From: Mesorhizobium sp. M9A.F.Ca.ET.002.03.1.2
GTDB lineage: Bacteria > Pseudomonadota > Alphaproteobacteria > Rhizobiales > Rhizobiaceae
Reading direction: 5' to 3'
Length of the DNA stretch: 64,000 nucleotides
NCBI RefSeq assembly: GCF_003952365.1
Contig: NZ_CP034443.1
Span: 737,001-801,000 of the forward strand
The notes below the pieces were generated by a model. The model did not search any database. It had not been told where the DNA came from and worked only from the letters and a program-made list of their open reading frames with translations. Made by a program: the position numbers and the translations under genes. Positions 44,380 through 53,362 of this stretch are shown piece by piece. The number at the start of each line of letters is the position of its first letter. The first letter of the stretch is position 1.

Positions 44380-45000
44380 TCAGCACAATCCTGCCTGCTT
44401 GAGCACGCGATAGGCATGAAGCACATCGCGGAACCGGTCTTCCGAACCTCTGTCGCCGCCATTCGCATCCGGATGGTGGCGTTTCACCAGTTCCTTATAG
44501 CGCGCCTTGATATCCTTGCCAGTCGCCTTTGTATCAAGACCAAGCGTTTCCAGCGCCTTGGCCTCAAGCGGCTTGGCCTTGCGCTCGCGCGGCGCCTGCG
44601 GATCGTTGAACAGGTTGAACGGGTCGCGCATGCGGTTGTAATAACCGGCGCGGCCGGAACGCTGCTGGGCGAAGTCGGGAGAAGAGCGCGTCGAGGCGCC
44701 ATTGATGCCCATCTTCCAGGTCGGCCGGTGGCCGGTCATCGCTTCCTTCTGGAAGCGGGCGATCTCGGTGTCGGGAACGCCGGAGAAATAATTGAAGCCC
44801 TTGTTGTACTCGCGCACATGATCGAAGCAGAACTGGAAATACTCGCCCTCCTTCATGCGTCCGACCGGCGCGCGATGGGTGCCAGCCTCCTTGCAACCGT
44901 CCCATTGGCAGATCGGCGAGCGCGACTTCAACTCCGCATCCTTCTCCGGTCGGATACGAATCTTCTCGAAATATTTGGGGTACGGTTTCATCTCACCCAT
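44380..45000 (-). CDS. J-domain protein with C-terminal DnaJ domain
   Basis: 206 residues. The C-terminal J domain (about residues 140-205) carries KELVKRHHPDANGG with the HPD motif that stimulates Hsp70 ATPase activity. The N-terminal part has three Cys/His-containing blocks (CQWDGCKEAGTHRAPVG and FQFCFDHVREYNKG) that look like a zinc-binding unit. It is a specialised co-chaperone in rhizobia. The start may be 45000 or the ATG at 44991 (MKPYPKYFEKIRIR). Divergent from bolA. Confidence 0.88.
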   Translation of the reverse strand: MGEMKPYPKYFEKIRIRPEKDAELKSRSPICQWDGCKEAGTHRAPVGRMKEGEYFQFCFDHVREYNKGFNYFSGVPDTEIARFQKEAMTGHRPTWKMGINGASTRSSPDFAQQRSGRAGYYNRMRDPFNLFNDPQAPRERKAKPLEAKALETLGLDTKATGKDIKARYKELVKRHHPDANGGDRGSEDRFRDVLHAYRVLKQAGLC

Positions 45001-45193
45001 TTATGGGCTGTTCGCTGTTGCGAAACAAGAATTGACATTTTCGCGATGATCGCCCTAACCGGTGAATCGCGGCATAAAGCGGGCGATTGGCGGATTTTCT
45101 CGCGGCGACGGCATCGCGCGTCCTCTAGGACGCACCATGAGTACCGATTTTCGGGGGTCATGCGCCGGCCATATGTGGTGAAGGGAAGTGCGA

Positions 45194-45496
45194 ATGTCCA
45201 TACAGTCGACGATGGAAGGCAAGTTGAAGACGGCGTTCTCGCCGGAGCGGCTGGTCATCATCAACGAAAGCCATCTCCATGCCGGCCATCACCATCAGGA
45301 CTCCGACCATCACGGCACCTATGACGGCACCGGCGAGACACATTTCCGCGTCCGCATCGTCTCCCCCGTCTTTGCCGGCATGAGCCGCATCGACCGCCAC
45401 CGCGCGGTCAACGAATTGCTGGCCGACGAGTTGAAGGCCGGTGTCCATGCGCTGGCCATCGAGCCGGCAGCACCTGGCGAAAACACCAGATGGTAG
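45194..45496 (+). CDS. BolA-family protein
   Basis: About 100 residues of the BolA fold: EGKLKTAFSPERLVIINESH, the His-rich loop HLHAGHHHQDSDHHG and SRIDRHRAVNELLADELKAGVH in two pieces. BolA proteins bind [2Fe-2S] clusters with monothiol glutaredoxins or act as regulators of envelope genes. The ATG at 45194 is taken as the start after GGGAAGTG. It ends two bases before the convergent hydrolase gene and is divergent from the J-domain gene. Confidence 0.9.
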   Translation: MSIQSTMEGKLKTAFSPERLVIINESHLHAGHHHQDSDHHGTYDGTGETHFRVRIVSPVFAGMSRIDRHRAVNELLADELKAGVHALAIEPAAPGENTRW

Positions 45497-45498
45497 GA

Positions 45499-46308
45499 TC
45501 AGCCGAGCGCCGACTTGAGGAAGATCATCACCGCAGAGGTCAAGGCGTCGCCCTCATCACCGAAAGCGCGATCGATCGACATGTGCGAATAGGCGCTGCC
45601 GTCGAATAGTGTCACCACCGTTCCGGTCGCCCGCAGGCGCTCGGCGAAGGCCCGTGAAACTGTCGCGCGACCGGATGCGCGCGAATAGGCAATGAAGGTC
45701 GGCGGATATTTGCGCCCGCCGACATGGGCGGCAGGCGACAGCGCGCGCCACTGCGCGGGGTCTGGAAAGGCCCTGGCATAGGCTCGTGTCATGCCGCCGC
45801 TCCTGGCAAGCGCCTCCAGGTCATAGGCCTTGGTATCGCCAAGGACGAGCGCCGCGACGCCGGGCAGGCCGCCGCGCAGGCCGGTCAATGCAGCCAGATG
45901 GCAACCGGCCGAATGACCCATCACCGCCATCCGGTCCGGATCGCCGCCGTGTTTGGCGATGTTGGCGCGCACGTAGCGATATGCCTGCTCGACATCGTCG
46001 GCCTGGGTGGCGACATCGGCCTTGGGCAGCAGCCGATAGTCGATGGAGACGAAGCAGAAGCCGTTGTCGAGCAGGAAGGCCGGCTTGGAATCCACATTGT
46101 TGCGATTGCCGGCGCGCCAGGCACCGCCATGGATGTAAAAGACCACAGGCAGGTTGCGTGCGCCATCGCGCGAGTAGATGTCGAGCCTGGCCGGTCCGTA
46201 GTCGAAGGTTTGCGGAGACGGCGAACGCCGGCGCGATGCCGCTGAAGCGCTGGCCGGCAACAAAGCCATTGACATCAAGAGCAGGGTTCGCCGATCGATC
46301 ACCGTCAT
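45499..46308 (-). CDS. Alpha/beta hydrolase (HSL/carboxylesterase-like), exported
   Basis: 269 residues. A start MTVIDRRTLLLMSMALLPAS is a possible Tat or Sec signal (RRTLLL). The oxyanion loop is FYIHGGAWRAGN and the nucleophile motif VMGHSAGCHLAALTG; the late catalytic pair is in the FDGSAYSHMSID region. Esterase activity on an unknown substrate is inferred. The ATG at 46308 is chosen; codons upstream belong to a 15-bp duplication. Confidence 0.87.
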   Translation of the reverse strand: MTVIDRRTLLLMSMALLPASASAASRRRSPSPQTFDYGPARLDIYSRDGARNLPVVFYIHGGAWRAGNRNNVDSKPAFLLDNGFCFVSIDYRLLPKADVATQADDVEQAYRYVRANIAKHGGDPDRMAVMGHSAGCHLAALTGLRGGLPGVAALVLGDTKAYDLEALARSGGMTRAYARAFPDPAQWRALSPAAHVGGRKYPPTFIAYSRASGRATVSRAFAERLRATGTVVTLFDGSAYSHMSIDRAFGDEGDALTSAVMIFLKSALG

Positions 46309-46309
46309 C

Positions 46310-46339
46310 TCCAGACAGCCCAGTTCCAGACAGCCCAGT
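46310..46339. repeat. Exact 15-bp tandem duplication before the hydrolase start
   Basis: TCCAGACAGCCCAGT occurs twice in a row (46310-46324 and 46325-46339) two bases upstream of the ATG on the opposite strand. On the coding strand it extends the open frame by repeating LGCLE. Confidence 0.85.
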
Positions 46340-46398
46340 CGAAAGTGCATGCCGGCGCGGCGAGCGTCCAGTCAAGCATTGGTAAGCCGGACCAGACC

Positions 46399-47292
46399 CT
46401 AAACCTCGCCGGCCGGCCTGATCCTCAGCTTTGCGATCCGGTTCTTGTCGCGCTTCATGACGACGAAGCGCTTGCCGTGAAAGGTGAAAGCCTGCTTCTC
46501 GTCCGGGATCAATTGCGTCTCATGGATGACGAGGCCGGCAATGGTGGTGGCTTCTTCGTCCGGCAGGTCCCAGCCGAGCGCCCGGTTCAGGTCGCGGATC
46601 GGCACCGTGCCGTCGACGACGACAGAGCCGTCGGCTTCCTGCTTGACGCCCTGCATGTCGATATCGTGCTCGTCGGCGATCTCGCCGACGATCTCCTCGA
46701 TGATGTCCTCCAGCGTCACCAGCCCCTCGACCTCGCCATACTCGTCGACGACGACGGCGAAATGCGCCTTGCGACGCAGGAAGGCGTTGAGCTGTTCCTG
46801 CAGCGTCGTGGTATCGGGCACGAACCACGGTTTCGAAGCGATCTTCATCACGTCGATCCTGGAAAAGTCGTTGCCGACATCGTTCAGCGCGCGCAGCAGG
46901 TCCTTGGCGTGCAGCACCCCGACGATGTTGTCGAGCGAGCCCTTCCACAAGGGCATGCGGGTGTGCGGGCTCTGCAGGATCTCGCGCACCACCGCTTCCG
47001 GCGGATTGTCGGCATTGACCGAGCGCATGTTGGTGCGATGGACCATGACATCGGACACTTCGAGCTCGTCGAGATCGGCGAGGCGGCCGATACGGGCGCG
47101 ATCCTCGCGCACCACCTGGCCATCGCGCCGAAAATCGTCAACGCCGCCGCGCAATTCGTCATGGCTCGAACGCTGCGGCTCGATCCGCAGCAGTTTGTAG
47201 CCGAAGGCAGCGAGCAGGCGCGCACGAAAGGCGAAAGCGAGCAGGCCGAGCCCGGCAAGGACAGCAGCGGCGATCCAGCCGGTCTCGTTCAT
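46399..47292 (-). CDS. CorC/HlyC-like CBS-domain protein lacking the DUF21 membrane domain
   Basis: 297 residues instead of the usual 420-440. The start [20 protein letters not shown] keeps one membrane helix. The four-helix DUF21/CNNM domain is missing, and the chain continues directly into the linker [19 protein letters not shown], two CBS domains ([15 protein letters not shown], then [20 protein letters not shown]) and a CorC_HlyC domain ending [16 protein letters not shown]. Normal family members sit next to aroB and act in Mg or Co transport or efflux. An in-frame deletion is the simplest explanation. The ATG overlaps the aroB stop. Confidence 0.85.
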   Translation of the reverse strand: MNETGWIAAAVLAGLGLLAFAFRARLLAAFGYKLLRIEPQRSSHDELRGGVDDFRRDGQVVREDRARIGRLADLDELEVSDVMVHRTNMRSVNADNPPEAVVREILQSPHTRMPLWKGSLDNIVGVLHAKDLLRALNDVGNDFSRIDVMKIASKPWFVPDTTTLQEQLNAFLRRKAHFAVVVDEYGEVEGLVTLEDIIEEIVGEIADEHDIDMQGVKQEADGSVVVDGTVPIRDLNRALGWDLPDEEATTIAGLVIHETQLIPDEKQAFTFHGKRFVVMKRDKNRIAKLRIRPAGEV

Positions 47293-48470
47293 CCCGGGCT
47301 GCTCTGCTGACCCGGGCGGCTTTTCCGCCGACCCGGGCGGCTTTCCTGCTGACCCGGATGGTTCTCCTTTAGAAACGACAACACTTCCGACGCCGGCACA
47401 TCCCTGGCGATGAAGGCCTGGCCGATGCCATGTGTCAGGATGAAGGTCAGCGCGCCGCGCGACACTTTCTTGTCCTGGGTGATGAAGGCAAGCAGCGCCT
47501 CGGCGTCAGGCAATTCGCCCGGAATATCGGCCATGCGCCAGGGCAGGCCAACGGCGCGAAGATGCGCCTCGATGCGCGCCGCATCGTCGGGGCTTGCCAG
47601 ATTGAGACGTGACGAGAAGCGATAAGCCAACGCCATGCCGATGGCGACCCCCTCGCCATGGACGAGACGGGCGCCGTCATAGCGGGTGGCGGCCTCCAGC
47701 GCATGGCCGAACGTGTGGCCGAGATTGAGCAGCGCGCGGTCGCCGGTCTCGAACTCGTCGCGGGCGACGACGTCGGCCTTGGCGCGACAGGCTTCGGCGA
47801 TGGCCTGCGCCCGCTCCGGGCCGCCGGCAAACACTTGGCCCCAGTTCTCCTCCAGCCAGGCGAAGAAGTCCGGGCGGTCGATGAGCCCGTATTTGGCGAG
47901 CTCGGCGTAACCTGCCCTGAATTCCCGGATCGGCAGCGTATCGAGCACTTCGGTGTCGGCCAGCACGAGCTTCGGCTGATGGAAGACGCCGACGAGGTTC
48001 TTGCCGCGCGCACTGTTGATGCCGGTCTTGCCGCCGACCGAGGAATCGACCTGGGCGAGGAGCGAGGTCGGGATCTGCACGAAATTCATGCCGCGGCGCA
48101 CAATGCCGGCGGCAAAGCCGGCCAGATCGCCGATGACGCCGCCGCCGAGCGCGATCACGACATCGCCGCGCTCGAGCCTTGCGGCGAGCACGCCGTCCAC
48201 CACCTCCTCGAGATGCGCGAAACTCTTGGTCTTTTCCCCAGCCGGCAGCGTGATGACGGCAGGCTGGGTGCCGCCCTGTTCGAGGCCGGCCTTCAACGTT
48301 TCGAGGTGTGCTGTCGCGACATTGTCGTCGGTGACCACCGCGGCGCGCGTGCCGGGCAAGCGGCGCGAAATCTCGGTACCTGCGCGGGAAAGCAAGCCGG
48401 GGCCGATCAATATGTCGTAGGCGCGATCGCCAAGCCCGACTTCGACGGTGACTGTCGCATTGGCGCTCAC
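47289..48470 (-). CDS. aroB: 3-dehydroquinate synthase
   Basis: About 393 residues, NAD-dependent second enzyme of the shikimate pathway. NAD and metal segments [20 protein letters not shown] and [17 protein letters not shown] are present. The start is GTG (48470), overlapping the aroK stop as GTGA. The C-terminus beyond FLKEN carries a tail of seven-residue repeats ([20 protein letters not shown]), encoded by a 21-bp tandem repeat, not a normal part of AroB. Confidence 0.94.
   Translation of the reverse strand: MSANATVTVEVGLGDRAYDILIGPGLLSRAGTEISRRLPGTRAAVVTDDNVATAHLETLKAGLEQGGTQPAVITLPAGEKTKSFAHLEEVVDGVLAARLERGDVVIALGGGVIGDLAGFAAGIVRRGMNFVQIPTSLLAQVDSSVGGKTGINSARGKNLVGVFHQPKLVLADTEVLDTLPIREFRAGYAELAKYGLIDRPDFFAWLEENWGQVFAGGPERAQAIAEACRAKADVVARDEFETGDRALLNLGHTFGHALEAATRYDGARLVHGEGVAIGMALAYRFSSRLNLASPDDAARIEAHLRAVGLPWRMADIPGELPDAEALLAFITQDKKVSRGALTFILTHGIGQAFIARDVPASEVLSFLKENHPGQQESRPGRRKSRPGQQSSPG
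47291..47371. repeat. 21-bp tandem repeat at the aroB 3' end
   Basis: Units GACCCGGGCGGCTTTTCCGC, then C (47309-47329), 47330-47350 and 47351-47371 are similar, with a partial copy at 47291-47308. On the minus strand they encode the seven-residue repeats of the AroB tail. The last partial unit overlaps the start codon of the corC-like gene. Confidence 0.85.
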
Positions 48471-49072
48471 GACCGCACCTCGCCTGTCTCGGCTGCAACG
48501 CCGAAATGCCTGCAAAGCGCGCTCACCACCTCGGCCGCAATGACCTCCTTGCGATCGTCGCGGGTCGGCACAGTGACATCGGCGGTTGCGTAGACCGGAT
48601 AGCGCTCGACCATCAACCGCTCGATCACGGCGCGGGGATCGGCGCTTTTCAGGAGCGGCCGGTTCTGCTTCTTGGAAACGCGGTCCATCAGGAGGTCGAT
48701 CTCGGCTTTCAGCCATACCGACACGCCATGGCCTTGAATGGCCTCCCGCGTCTGCGCACTCATGAAGGCGCCACCGCCGGTCGACAGCACCTGCGGGCCG
48801 TGTTCCAGCACGCGCAGGATGACGCGCTGCTCCAGCGCCCGGAACTCGGTCTCGCCATAGCGTTCGAACAGGTCCGGGACGGTCATGCGCGACACGCTTT
48901 CGATCTCCTGATCGCTGTCGATGAAAGGCAGCCCCAGCATCCCCGCGACCTTGCGGCCGATCGCAGTCTTGCCTGCGCCCATTAGGCCGACGAAGACGAC
49001 GGAACGGTCACCCAGCCGGCCGAGCAGCGCGGCATGGCTTTCATCAGAAGGATTTGCTGGCAGCGCGTTCAT
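48467..49072 (-). CDS. aroK: Shikimate kinase
   Basis: 201-residue P-loop kinase that phosphorylates shikimate. Walker A is [16 protein letters not shown], and the substrate-binding blocks are [12 protein letters not shown] and STGGGAFMS. The N-terminal 25 residues are an extra that many rhizobial AroK proteins share. The stop overlaps the aroB GTG start, giving an aroK-aroB pair. Confidence 0.94.
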   Translation of the reverse strand: MNALPANPSDESHAALLGRLGDRSVVFVGLMGAGKTAIGRKVAGMLGLPFIDSDQEIESVSRMTVPDLFERYGETEFRALEQRVILRVLEHGPQVLSTGGGAFMSAQTREAIQGHGVSVWLKAEIDLLMDRVSKKQNRPLLKSADPRAVIERLMVERYPVYATADVTVPTRDDRKEVIAAEVVSALCRHFGVAAETGEVRS

Positions 49073-49091
49073 GACACCATGATGTTTCTAA

Positions 49092-49136
49092 GCAGGTTCC
49101 GCAAAAGTGTCCCACGGTTTTGCGATAAGAACCTGC
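49092..49136. repeat. Palindromic element between aroK and xerD (1)
   Basis: GCAGGTTC-CGCAAAA (49092-49106) pairs with TTTTGCG (49118-49124) and GAACCTGC (49129-49136), leaving four unpaired bases in the right arm. It begins close to TCTAAGCAGG, the same sequence that starts the next palindrome at 49151. Confidence 0.7.
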
Positions 49137-49150
49137 GACAAACCAAAGAA

Positions 49151-49194
49151 TCTAAGCAGGCATTCGTGGGCTGGCCCACGAATGCCTGCTTAGA
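49151..49194. repeat. Perfect 21-bp inverted repeat between aroK and xerD (2)
   Basis: The left arm 49151-49171 (TCTAAGCAGGCATTCGTGGG, then C) and its exact reverse complement 49174-49194 are separated by only TG. A hairpin this long and perfect suggests recent origin or selection. It is in the 276-bp gap before the small membrane protein. Confidence 0.85.
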
Positions 49195-49348
49195 GCCCTC
49201 TTTGCCGGGTATCGACATCAAAAGCCTGTTTGCGTCAAGCGTGCGCGCGCCGCGCGTCCGCTTAAGCTTCGTCCTTGAATTGGCCGGATTGGCGTCTCAT
49301 AAGGGCACAGGGTTTGGAAACGCAGAACAAGAAGACGGGCGAAAATTA

Positions 49349-49497
49349 ATGCCGACACTGTTTCGCTTTGTCGTGACACTCACGATTCTGGCCGGCATTG
49401 TCTATGGCGCGATGTTCGCTCTGGCGATGTTCGTCGAGCCGAGAAAGGCCGAAATGAGCGTACGCATTCCTCCGGAAAAGCTGAACCCAAAAAATGA
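49349..49497 (+). pseudogene. Small membrane protein upstream of xerD, with a frame slip at CCCAAAAAA
   Basis: ATG 49349 begins MPTLFRFVVTLTILAGIVYG, a single membrane helix, and continues AMFVEPRKAEMSVRIPPEKL then NPK. Short proteins of this shape precede xerD in rhizobia. The expected stop (TGA, overlapping the xerD ATG at 49494) is one base out of frame: the frame reads through xerD until 50587. Within C-CCA-AAA-AAT a -1 slip would give NPKK and the TGA at 49495. Thus either a lost A, a -1 frameshift or a sequencing error. Confidence 0.6.
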
Positions 49498-50411
49498 GCA
49501 GCGCGGCCCGCATCGAAGCCTTTCTGGAAATGATGAGCGCCGAGCGGGGCGCTGCCGAGAATACGCTTTCCAGCTATCGCCGCGACCTCGAAGACGCTTC
49601 GGCCGGGATCGATGGCGGACTTGCGGGTGCCGCCGCCGCCGCCATCCGCGCCTATCTCGACGATATCGCCGCGCGCGGTTTTGCCGCCACCTCGCAGGCA
49701 CGCAAACTGTCGGCGATGCGCCAATTCTTCAAATTCCTTTACGCCGAGGGCCTGCGCGGCGACGATCCGACCGGAACCCTGGACAGTCCGAAAAAGGGCA
49801 GGCCGCTGCCGAAGACGATGAGCGAGGCCGATACCGGCCGGCTGATCGACCGCGCGGCGCAAGAGGCAGGCGACACCTCACTGAACGACGGCGACAGCCT
49901 GGCGGCGCTGCGCCTGCATGCGCTGGTCGAGGTGCTCTACGCCACCGGCCTGCGCGTTTCCGAGCTGGTCGGCCTGCCGGTGACGGTGGCGTTGCGCGAC
50001 GATCGTTTCTTCATGGTGCGCGGCAAGGGCGACAAGGAACGCATGGTGCCGCTGTCGGCAAAGGCGCGCATGGCGATGCGAGCCTGGCTCACTGCGCGGG
50101 CAACGGTGCCGGCTTTCGCAGACAGTCCGTTCTTGTTTCCGGCAGCAAGCGACAGCGGCTATCTCTCCAGGCAGGTCTTCGCCCGCGACCTGAAGGGCCT
50201 TGCCGCGCGGGCCGGCATCGCCTCGGCGAAAATATCGCCGCATGTGCTGCGCCATGCTTTCGCCAGCCATCTCCTGCAGAACGGCGCCGATCTCAGGGCC
50301 GTGCAGCAGTTGCTCGGCCATGCCGACATCTCGACCACGCAGATCTACACGCATGTGCTGGAGGAGCGGCTTGTGCGACTGGTCAACGATCATCATCCGC
50401 TTGCCGACTAG
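49494..50411 (+). CDS. xerD: Tyrosine recombinase XerD
   Basis: 305-residue tyrosine recombinase that with XerC resolves chromosome dimers at dif. The SAM-like N-terminal domain is followed by the catalytic residues: Arg in [13 protein letters not shown], Lys in [11 protein letters not shown], His/Arg in [15 protein letters not shown], then [14 protein letters not shown] with the Tyr nucleophile. The ATG at 49494 is preceded by the A tract of the preceding gene. It is upstream of accA by 99 bp. Confidence 0.94.
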   Translation: MSSAARIEAFLEMMSAERGAAENTLSSYRRDLEDASAGIDGGLAGAAAAAIRAYLDDIAARGFAATSQARKLSAMRQFFKFLYAEGLRGDDPTGTLDSPKKGRPLPKTMSEADTGRLIDRAAQEAGDTSLNDGDSLAALRLHALVEVLYATGLRVSELVGLPVTVALRDDRFFMVRGKGDKERMVPLSAKARMAMRAWLTARATVPAFADSPFLFPAASDSGYLSRQVFARDLKGLAARAGIASAKISPHVLRHAFASHLLQNGADLRAVQQLLGHADISTTQIYTHVLEERLVRLVNDHHPLAD

Positions 50412-50510
50412 GCGTCATATCGCTATGTGAGGCGACGTTCCGCCGCTCGGAGCCTCTGTTTCCTGGGGCTCCGCCAGTCATTGCCTTCCGACTTACCGGT
50501 CCGCTCAAGA

Positions 50511-51461
50511 ATGTACAATTACCTCGATTTCGAAAAGCCGATCGCCGATCTCGAAGGCAAGATCCTCGAGCTGAAGAAGCTTGCTGAGAATGGCGAGGCG
50601 GTCGATGTCGGCGATGAGATCGGCCGTCTCGAGAAACGCGTCCGCGATGCGCTGCGCGACATCTATAAGGCGCTGACGCCATGGCAGAAAGTGCAGGTGG
50701 CGCGCCATCCGGACAGACCGCATTGCGTCGACTACATCAAGGGTCTGTTCAGCGATTTCACGCCGCTCGCCGGCGATCGCAATTTCGGCGAGGATCAGGC
50801 GATCGTCGGCGGCTTCGCCCGCTTCCGCGGTGAACCGGTGGCGATCATCGGCCAGGAAAAGGGCTCGGATACGGCGAGCCGCTTGAAGCATAATTTCGGC
50901 TCGGTGCGACCGGAGGGTTACCGCAAGGCGGTGCGGCTGATGGAACTCGCCGACCGCTTCAATATCCCGTTGCTGACATTGGTGGACACGGCCGGCGCAT
51001 ATCCCGGCGTCAATGCCGAGGAGCGCGGCCAGGCTGAGGCCATCGCCCGTTCGACCTCGGCCTGTCTCGGCCTGAGGGTGCCGTCGATCTCGGTGGTCAT
51101 CGGCGAAGGCGGCTCGGGCGGTGCCATTGCGATCGCCACCGCCAACCGCGTCTACATGCTCGAGCACGCCATCTATTCGGTGATCTCGCCGGAGGGCGCC
51201 GCCTCGATCCTGTGGCGCGACACCACCCGCTCGAAGGATGCGGCGACCAACATGAAGATCACGGCTCAGGACCTGCTCGAGCTGAAGATCATCGACGCCA
51301 TCGTTCCCGAGCCGCTCGGCGGCGCCCATCGTGGCCCGGAAACGGTGATCGCCGCCACTGGCGACCTCATCGCGAAGACGATGAAGGAATTCTCCGGCGC
51401 CAACACCGATTTTCGCGAGCAGCGCCGCGAGAAATACCTGGCCATGGGCCGGAACCTTTAG
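50511..51461 (+). CDS. accA: Acetyl-CoA carboxylase carboxyltransferase subunit alpha
   Basis: 316 residues. Starts [20 protein letters not shown]. The carboxyltransferase crotonase-type core shows [39 protein letters not shown] and [12 protein letters not shown]. AccA pairs with AccD to pass carboxyl to acetyl-CoA in fatty acid synthesis. Length is normal. No strong ribosome site is visible; the ATG is chosen because the family starts there. Confidence 0.96.
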   Translation: MYNYLDFEKPIADLEGKILELKKLAENGEAVDVGDEIGRLEKRVRDALRDIYKALTPWQKVQVARHPDRPHCVDYIKGLFSDFTPLAGDRNFGEDQAIVGGFARFRGEPVAIIGQEKGSDTASRLKHNFGSVRPEGYRKAVRLMELADRFNIPLLTLVDTAGAYPGVNAEERGQAEAIARSTSACLGLRVPSISVVIGEGGSGGAIAIATANRVYMLEHAIYSVISPEGAASILWRDTTRSKDAATNMKITAQDLLELKIIDAIVPEPLGGAHRGPETVIAATGDLIAKTMKEFSGANTDFREQRREKYLAMGRNL

Positions 51462-51508
51462 ACCAGGATCCCGAAAAGTGGGAACCGGTTTTCGGAAAAG
51501 ATCATGGT
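51461..51508. repeat. Palindromic repeat after accA
   Basis: GACCAGGATC (51461-51470) pairs with GATCATGGTC (51499-51508) at 9 of 10 positions; inside, CCGAAAA pairs with TTTTCGG. It has the same structure as 24982-25020. Confidence 0.75.
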
Positions 51509-51522
51509 CAAACAAAAAGATT

Positions 51523-51552
51523 CAGTCCGTCCGATTTCAATCGGATGGACTG
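51523..51552. repeat. Stem-loop after accA, 13-bp arms
   Basis: CAGTCCGTCCGAT and ATCGGATGGACTG pair across TTCA with one G-T mismatch position. No T run follows, so it is a repeat or RNA-stabilising hairpin rather than a clear terminator. It lies in the 290-bp gap between accA and the L,D-transpeptidase gene. Confidence 0.6.
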
Positions 51553-51750
51553 CCAGACGATTTCGGTGTCGCAATGTGGCGAGATTGAGCACTTTCGCCA
51601 CAAAAATGCCGCTGCATTCGGTTCAATCAGATTGCCGTGAGGGATGCGCCCGGCGCTTGCGGTAAGGAATTTTCAAGGTTAACGGGTTTAGGGTTGGGGC
51701 TGACGGCGCTGATGCCTGCAGTCCGAAAGAAAAAAGACATAGCCATACGC

Positions 51751-53045
51751 ATGTTTGCCAAGCTAGCCCGCACCGGACTTCTGATTGCCGCGATAGGGGT
51801 CGCCGGCTGCACCGATTCTTCGATGAAGGATTTTCCCCCCAGGCCAACAAGCCGCTGCCCGACAAGATCCTGGCCAGCATGAAGGCCAAGGGTATGACCC
51901 GCACCTCGCCGGTGATGGCCCGCATCTTCAAGGAAGAGGGCAAGCTCGAAATCTGGAAGGCCAAGACCAACGGCCGCTACGACATCGTCGCCAGCTATGA
52001 CATCTGCAAATGGTCGGGCAAGCTAGGCCCCAAATTCACCGAAGGCGACCGTCAGGCGCCGGAAGGCTTCTATACGGTCCGTCCGTCGCAGATGAATCCG
52101 CGGTCGAGCTACCACCTTGCCTTCAACATCGGCTATCCCAACACCTATGACCGCGCCAATGGCCGCACCGGTTCCCATCTGATGGTCCATGGCGCCTGCT
52201 CGTCGTCGGGCTGCTATTCGATGACCGACGCGCAGATCGAGCAAATCTACGCCTTCGGCCGCGATGCCTTCCAGGGCGGCCAGACCGAGTTCCAGATCCA
52301 GGCTTTTCCGTTCCGCATGACCGCCGCCAACATGGCGCGCTATCGCAAGGATCCGAACTACGAATTCTGGAAGATGCTGAAGGTCGGCTACGACAATTTC
52401 GAGATCACCAAGGTGCCGCCGAAGGTCGACGTCTGCGAGAGGCGCTATGTCTTCAACCAGGTCGCGGCGGACGGCGCGACCTTCGATCCGGCCGGCGCCT
52501 GCCCCACGACCACACAGCCGGATTCGCTGAAGAGCGCCTTCAATGCCTACCAGAGCACTTACGAAGCGGCTTTCAACGGCGCGGTCAAGGCCAGCGTGCC
52601 GGCACCCAAGCCGACCATCGCCGGCATCAAGGAAGCCAGCATCGTTTCCGACTGGTCCAAGCGCCGCGCCCGCGGCGAACGCGTGACGATCGAGCCGCCG
52701 TCGCTCAACGCCGACGGCTCGATGACCGAGACGGCGCGCATGGGCCGTATCGATTCGCCGGCGGGCCGCAAGATGGCCGCGCTCGACGCGGAGAAGGCCG
52801 CCAAGCAGAAGGCCGAGGAGCAAAGGCTTGCAGCGATGGAAGCAGCCAAGGCCGAGAAAGAGGCGGCCAGGATTCAGTCCCTGGCTGAAGAGGAAGCGGT
52901 CAGGGCCGCGGCCGAAGCGCCTGTCGCCACTGCAACCATCGCGCCCGCCGAGGCCGCCCCGGTGACCGAAACGCAGGCGGCGAGCGCTGAGGGCAGCACA
53001 GCGGCAAAGCTGAAGAGGAAGCTGCTCGGCATGTTTGGCGGCTGA
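51751..53045 (+). pseudogene. L,D-transpeptidase-type lipoprotein (YafK/YkuD), interrupted by a frameshift
   Basis: From ATG 51751 the protein begins MFAKLARTGLLIAAIGVAGC, a lipoprotein signal with lipobox VAGC, then DSSMKDF. The catalytic part is in another frame (51879 on), with the L,D-transpeptidase motif HLMVHGACSSSGCYSMTD (Cys nucleophile in SSGCYSM) near residue 110 and a coiled-coil tail. The two parts join if the run of C at 51835-51840 (six) had one more base, giving PPQANKPLPDKILASM. As sequenced, only an unlipidated 388-residue product from 51879 is made. Confidence 0.75.
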
Positions 53046-53057
53046 GGTTTCCCCACC

Positions 53058-53297
53058 TTGACCAAGCACGCTGCTGTTTACGATCTGAAGGGGCTGAACT
53101 GCCCCTTGCCGGTGCTCAAGGCGAAGAAACGGCTGGCGGCGATGCAGCCGGGCAGCCAGCTTTGGTTAGAGACCACCGACCCGCTCGCCGTCATCGACAT
53201 TCCCTCCTTCTGCGCCGAGAGCGGTCATCATCTGGTCGAAACGACAGCGGTTTCCGGCGGCCATCGCTTTCTGGTCGAGCGCGGCGGGGCCGCGTAA
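53058..53297 (+). CDS. TusA-family sulfur-relay protein
   Basis: 79 residues with the TusA/SirA fold. The invariant motif LNCPLPVLKAKKRL holds the reactive Cys near residue 14. TusA-type proteins carry sulfur for tRNA thiolation, molybdenum cofactor or other sulfur relays. The start is TTG at 53058, 12 bases after the preceding stop, chosen because TKHAAVYDLKG follows directly. Convergent to the G3E GTPase gene. Confidence 0.88.
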   Translation: MTKHAAVYDLKGLNCPLPVLKAKKRLAAMQPGSQLWLETTDPLAVIDIPSFCAESGHHLVETTAVSGGHRFLVERGGAA

Positions 53298-53343
53298 ACT
53301 CTGCGATCTCGCCATTCTGCCGGTTCGGCGCTTGCGAATTACA

Positions 53344-53362
53344 GGTAGGCGAAAATCCTACC
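53344..53362. terminator. Stem-loop between the tusA-like and G3E genes
   Basis: GGTAGG-CGAAAAT-CCTACC is a perfect 6-bp hairpin that overlaps the stop codon of the convergent GTPase gene. There is no T run. It may terminate either transcript. Confidence 0.3.

Noticed and set aside
49034..50587. 517-codon plus-strand frame reading through xerD
   Set aside because: Only residues from 49349 to about 49493 are protein-like (the small membrane protein); the rest is a wrong-frame reading of xerD caused by the A6 tract.
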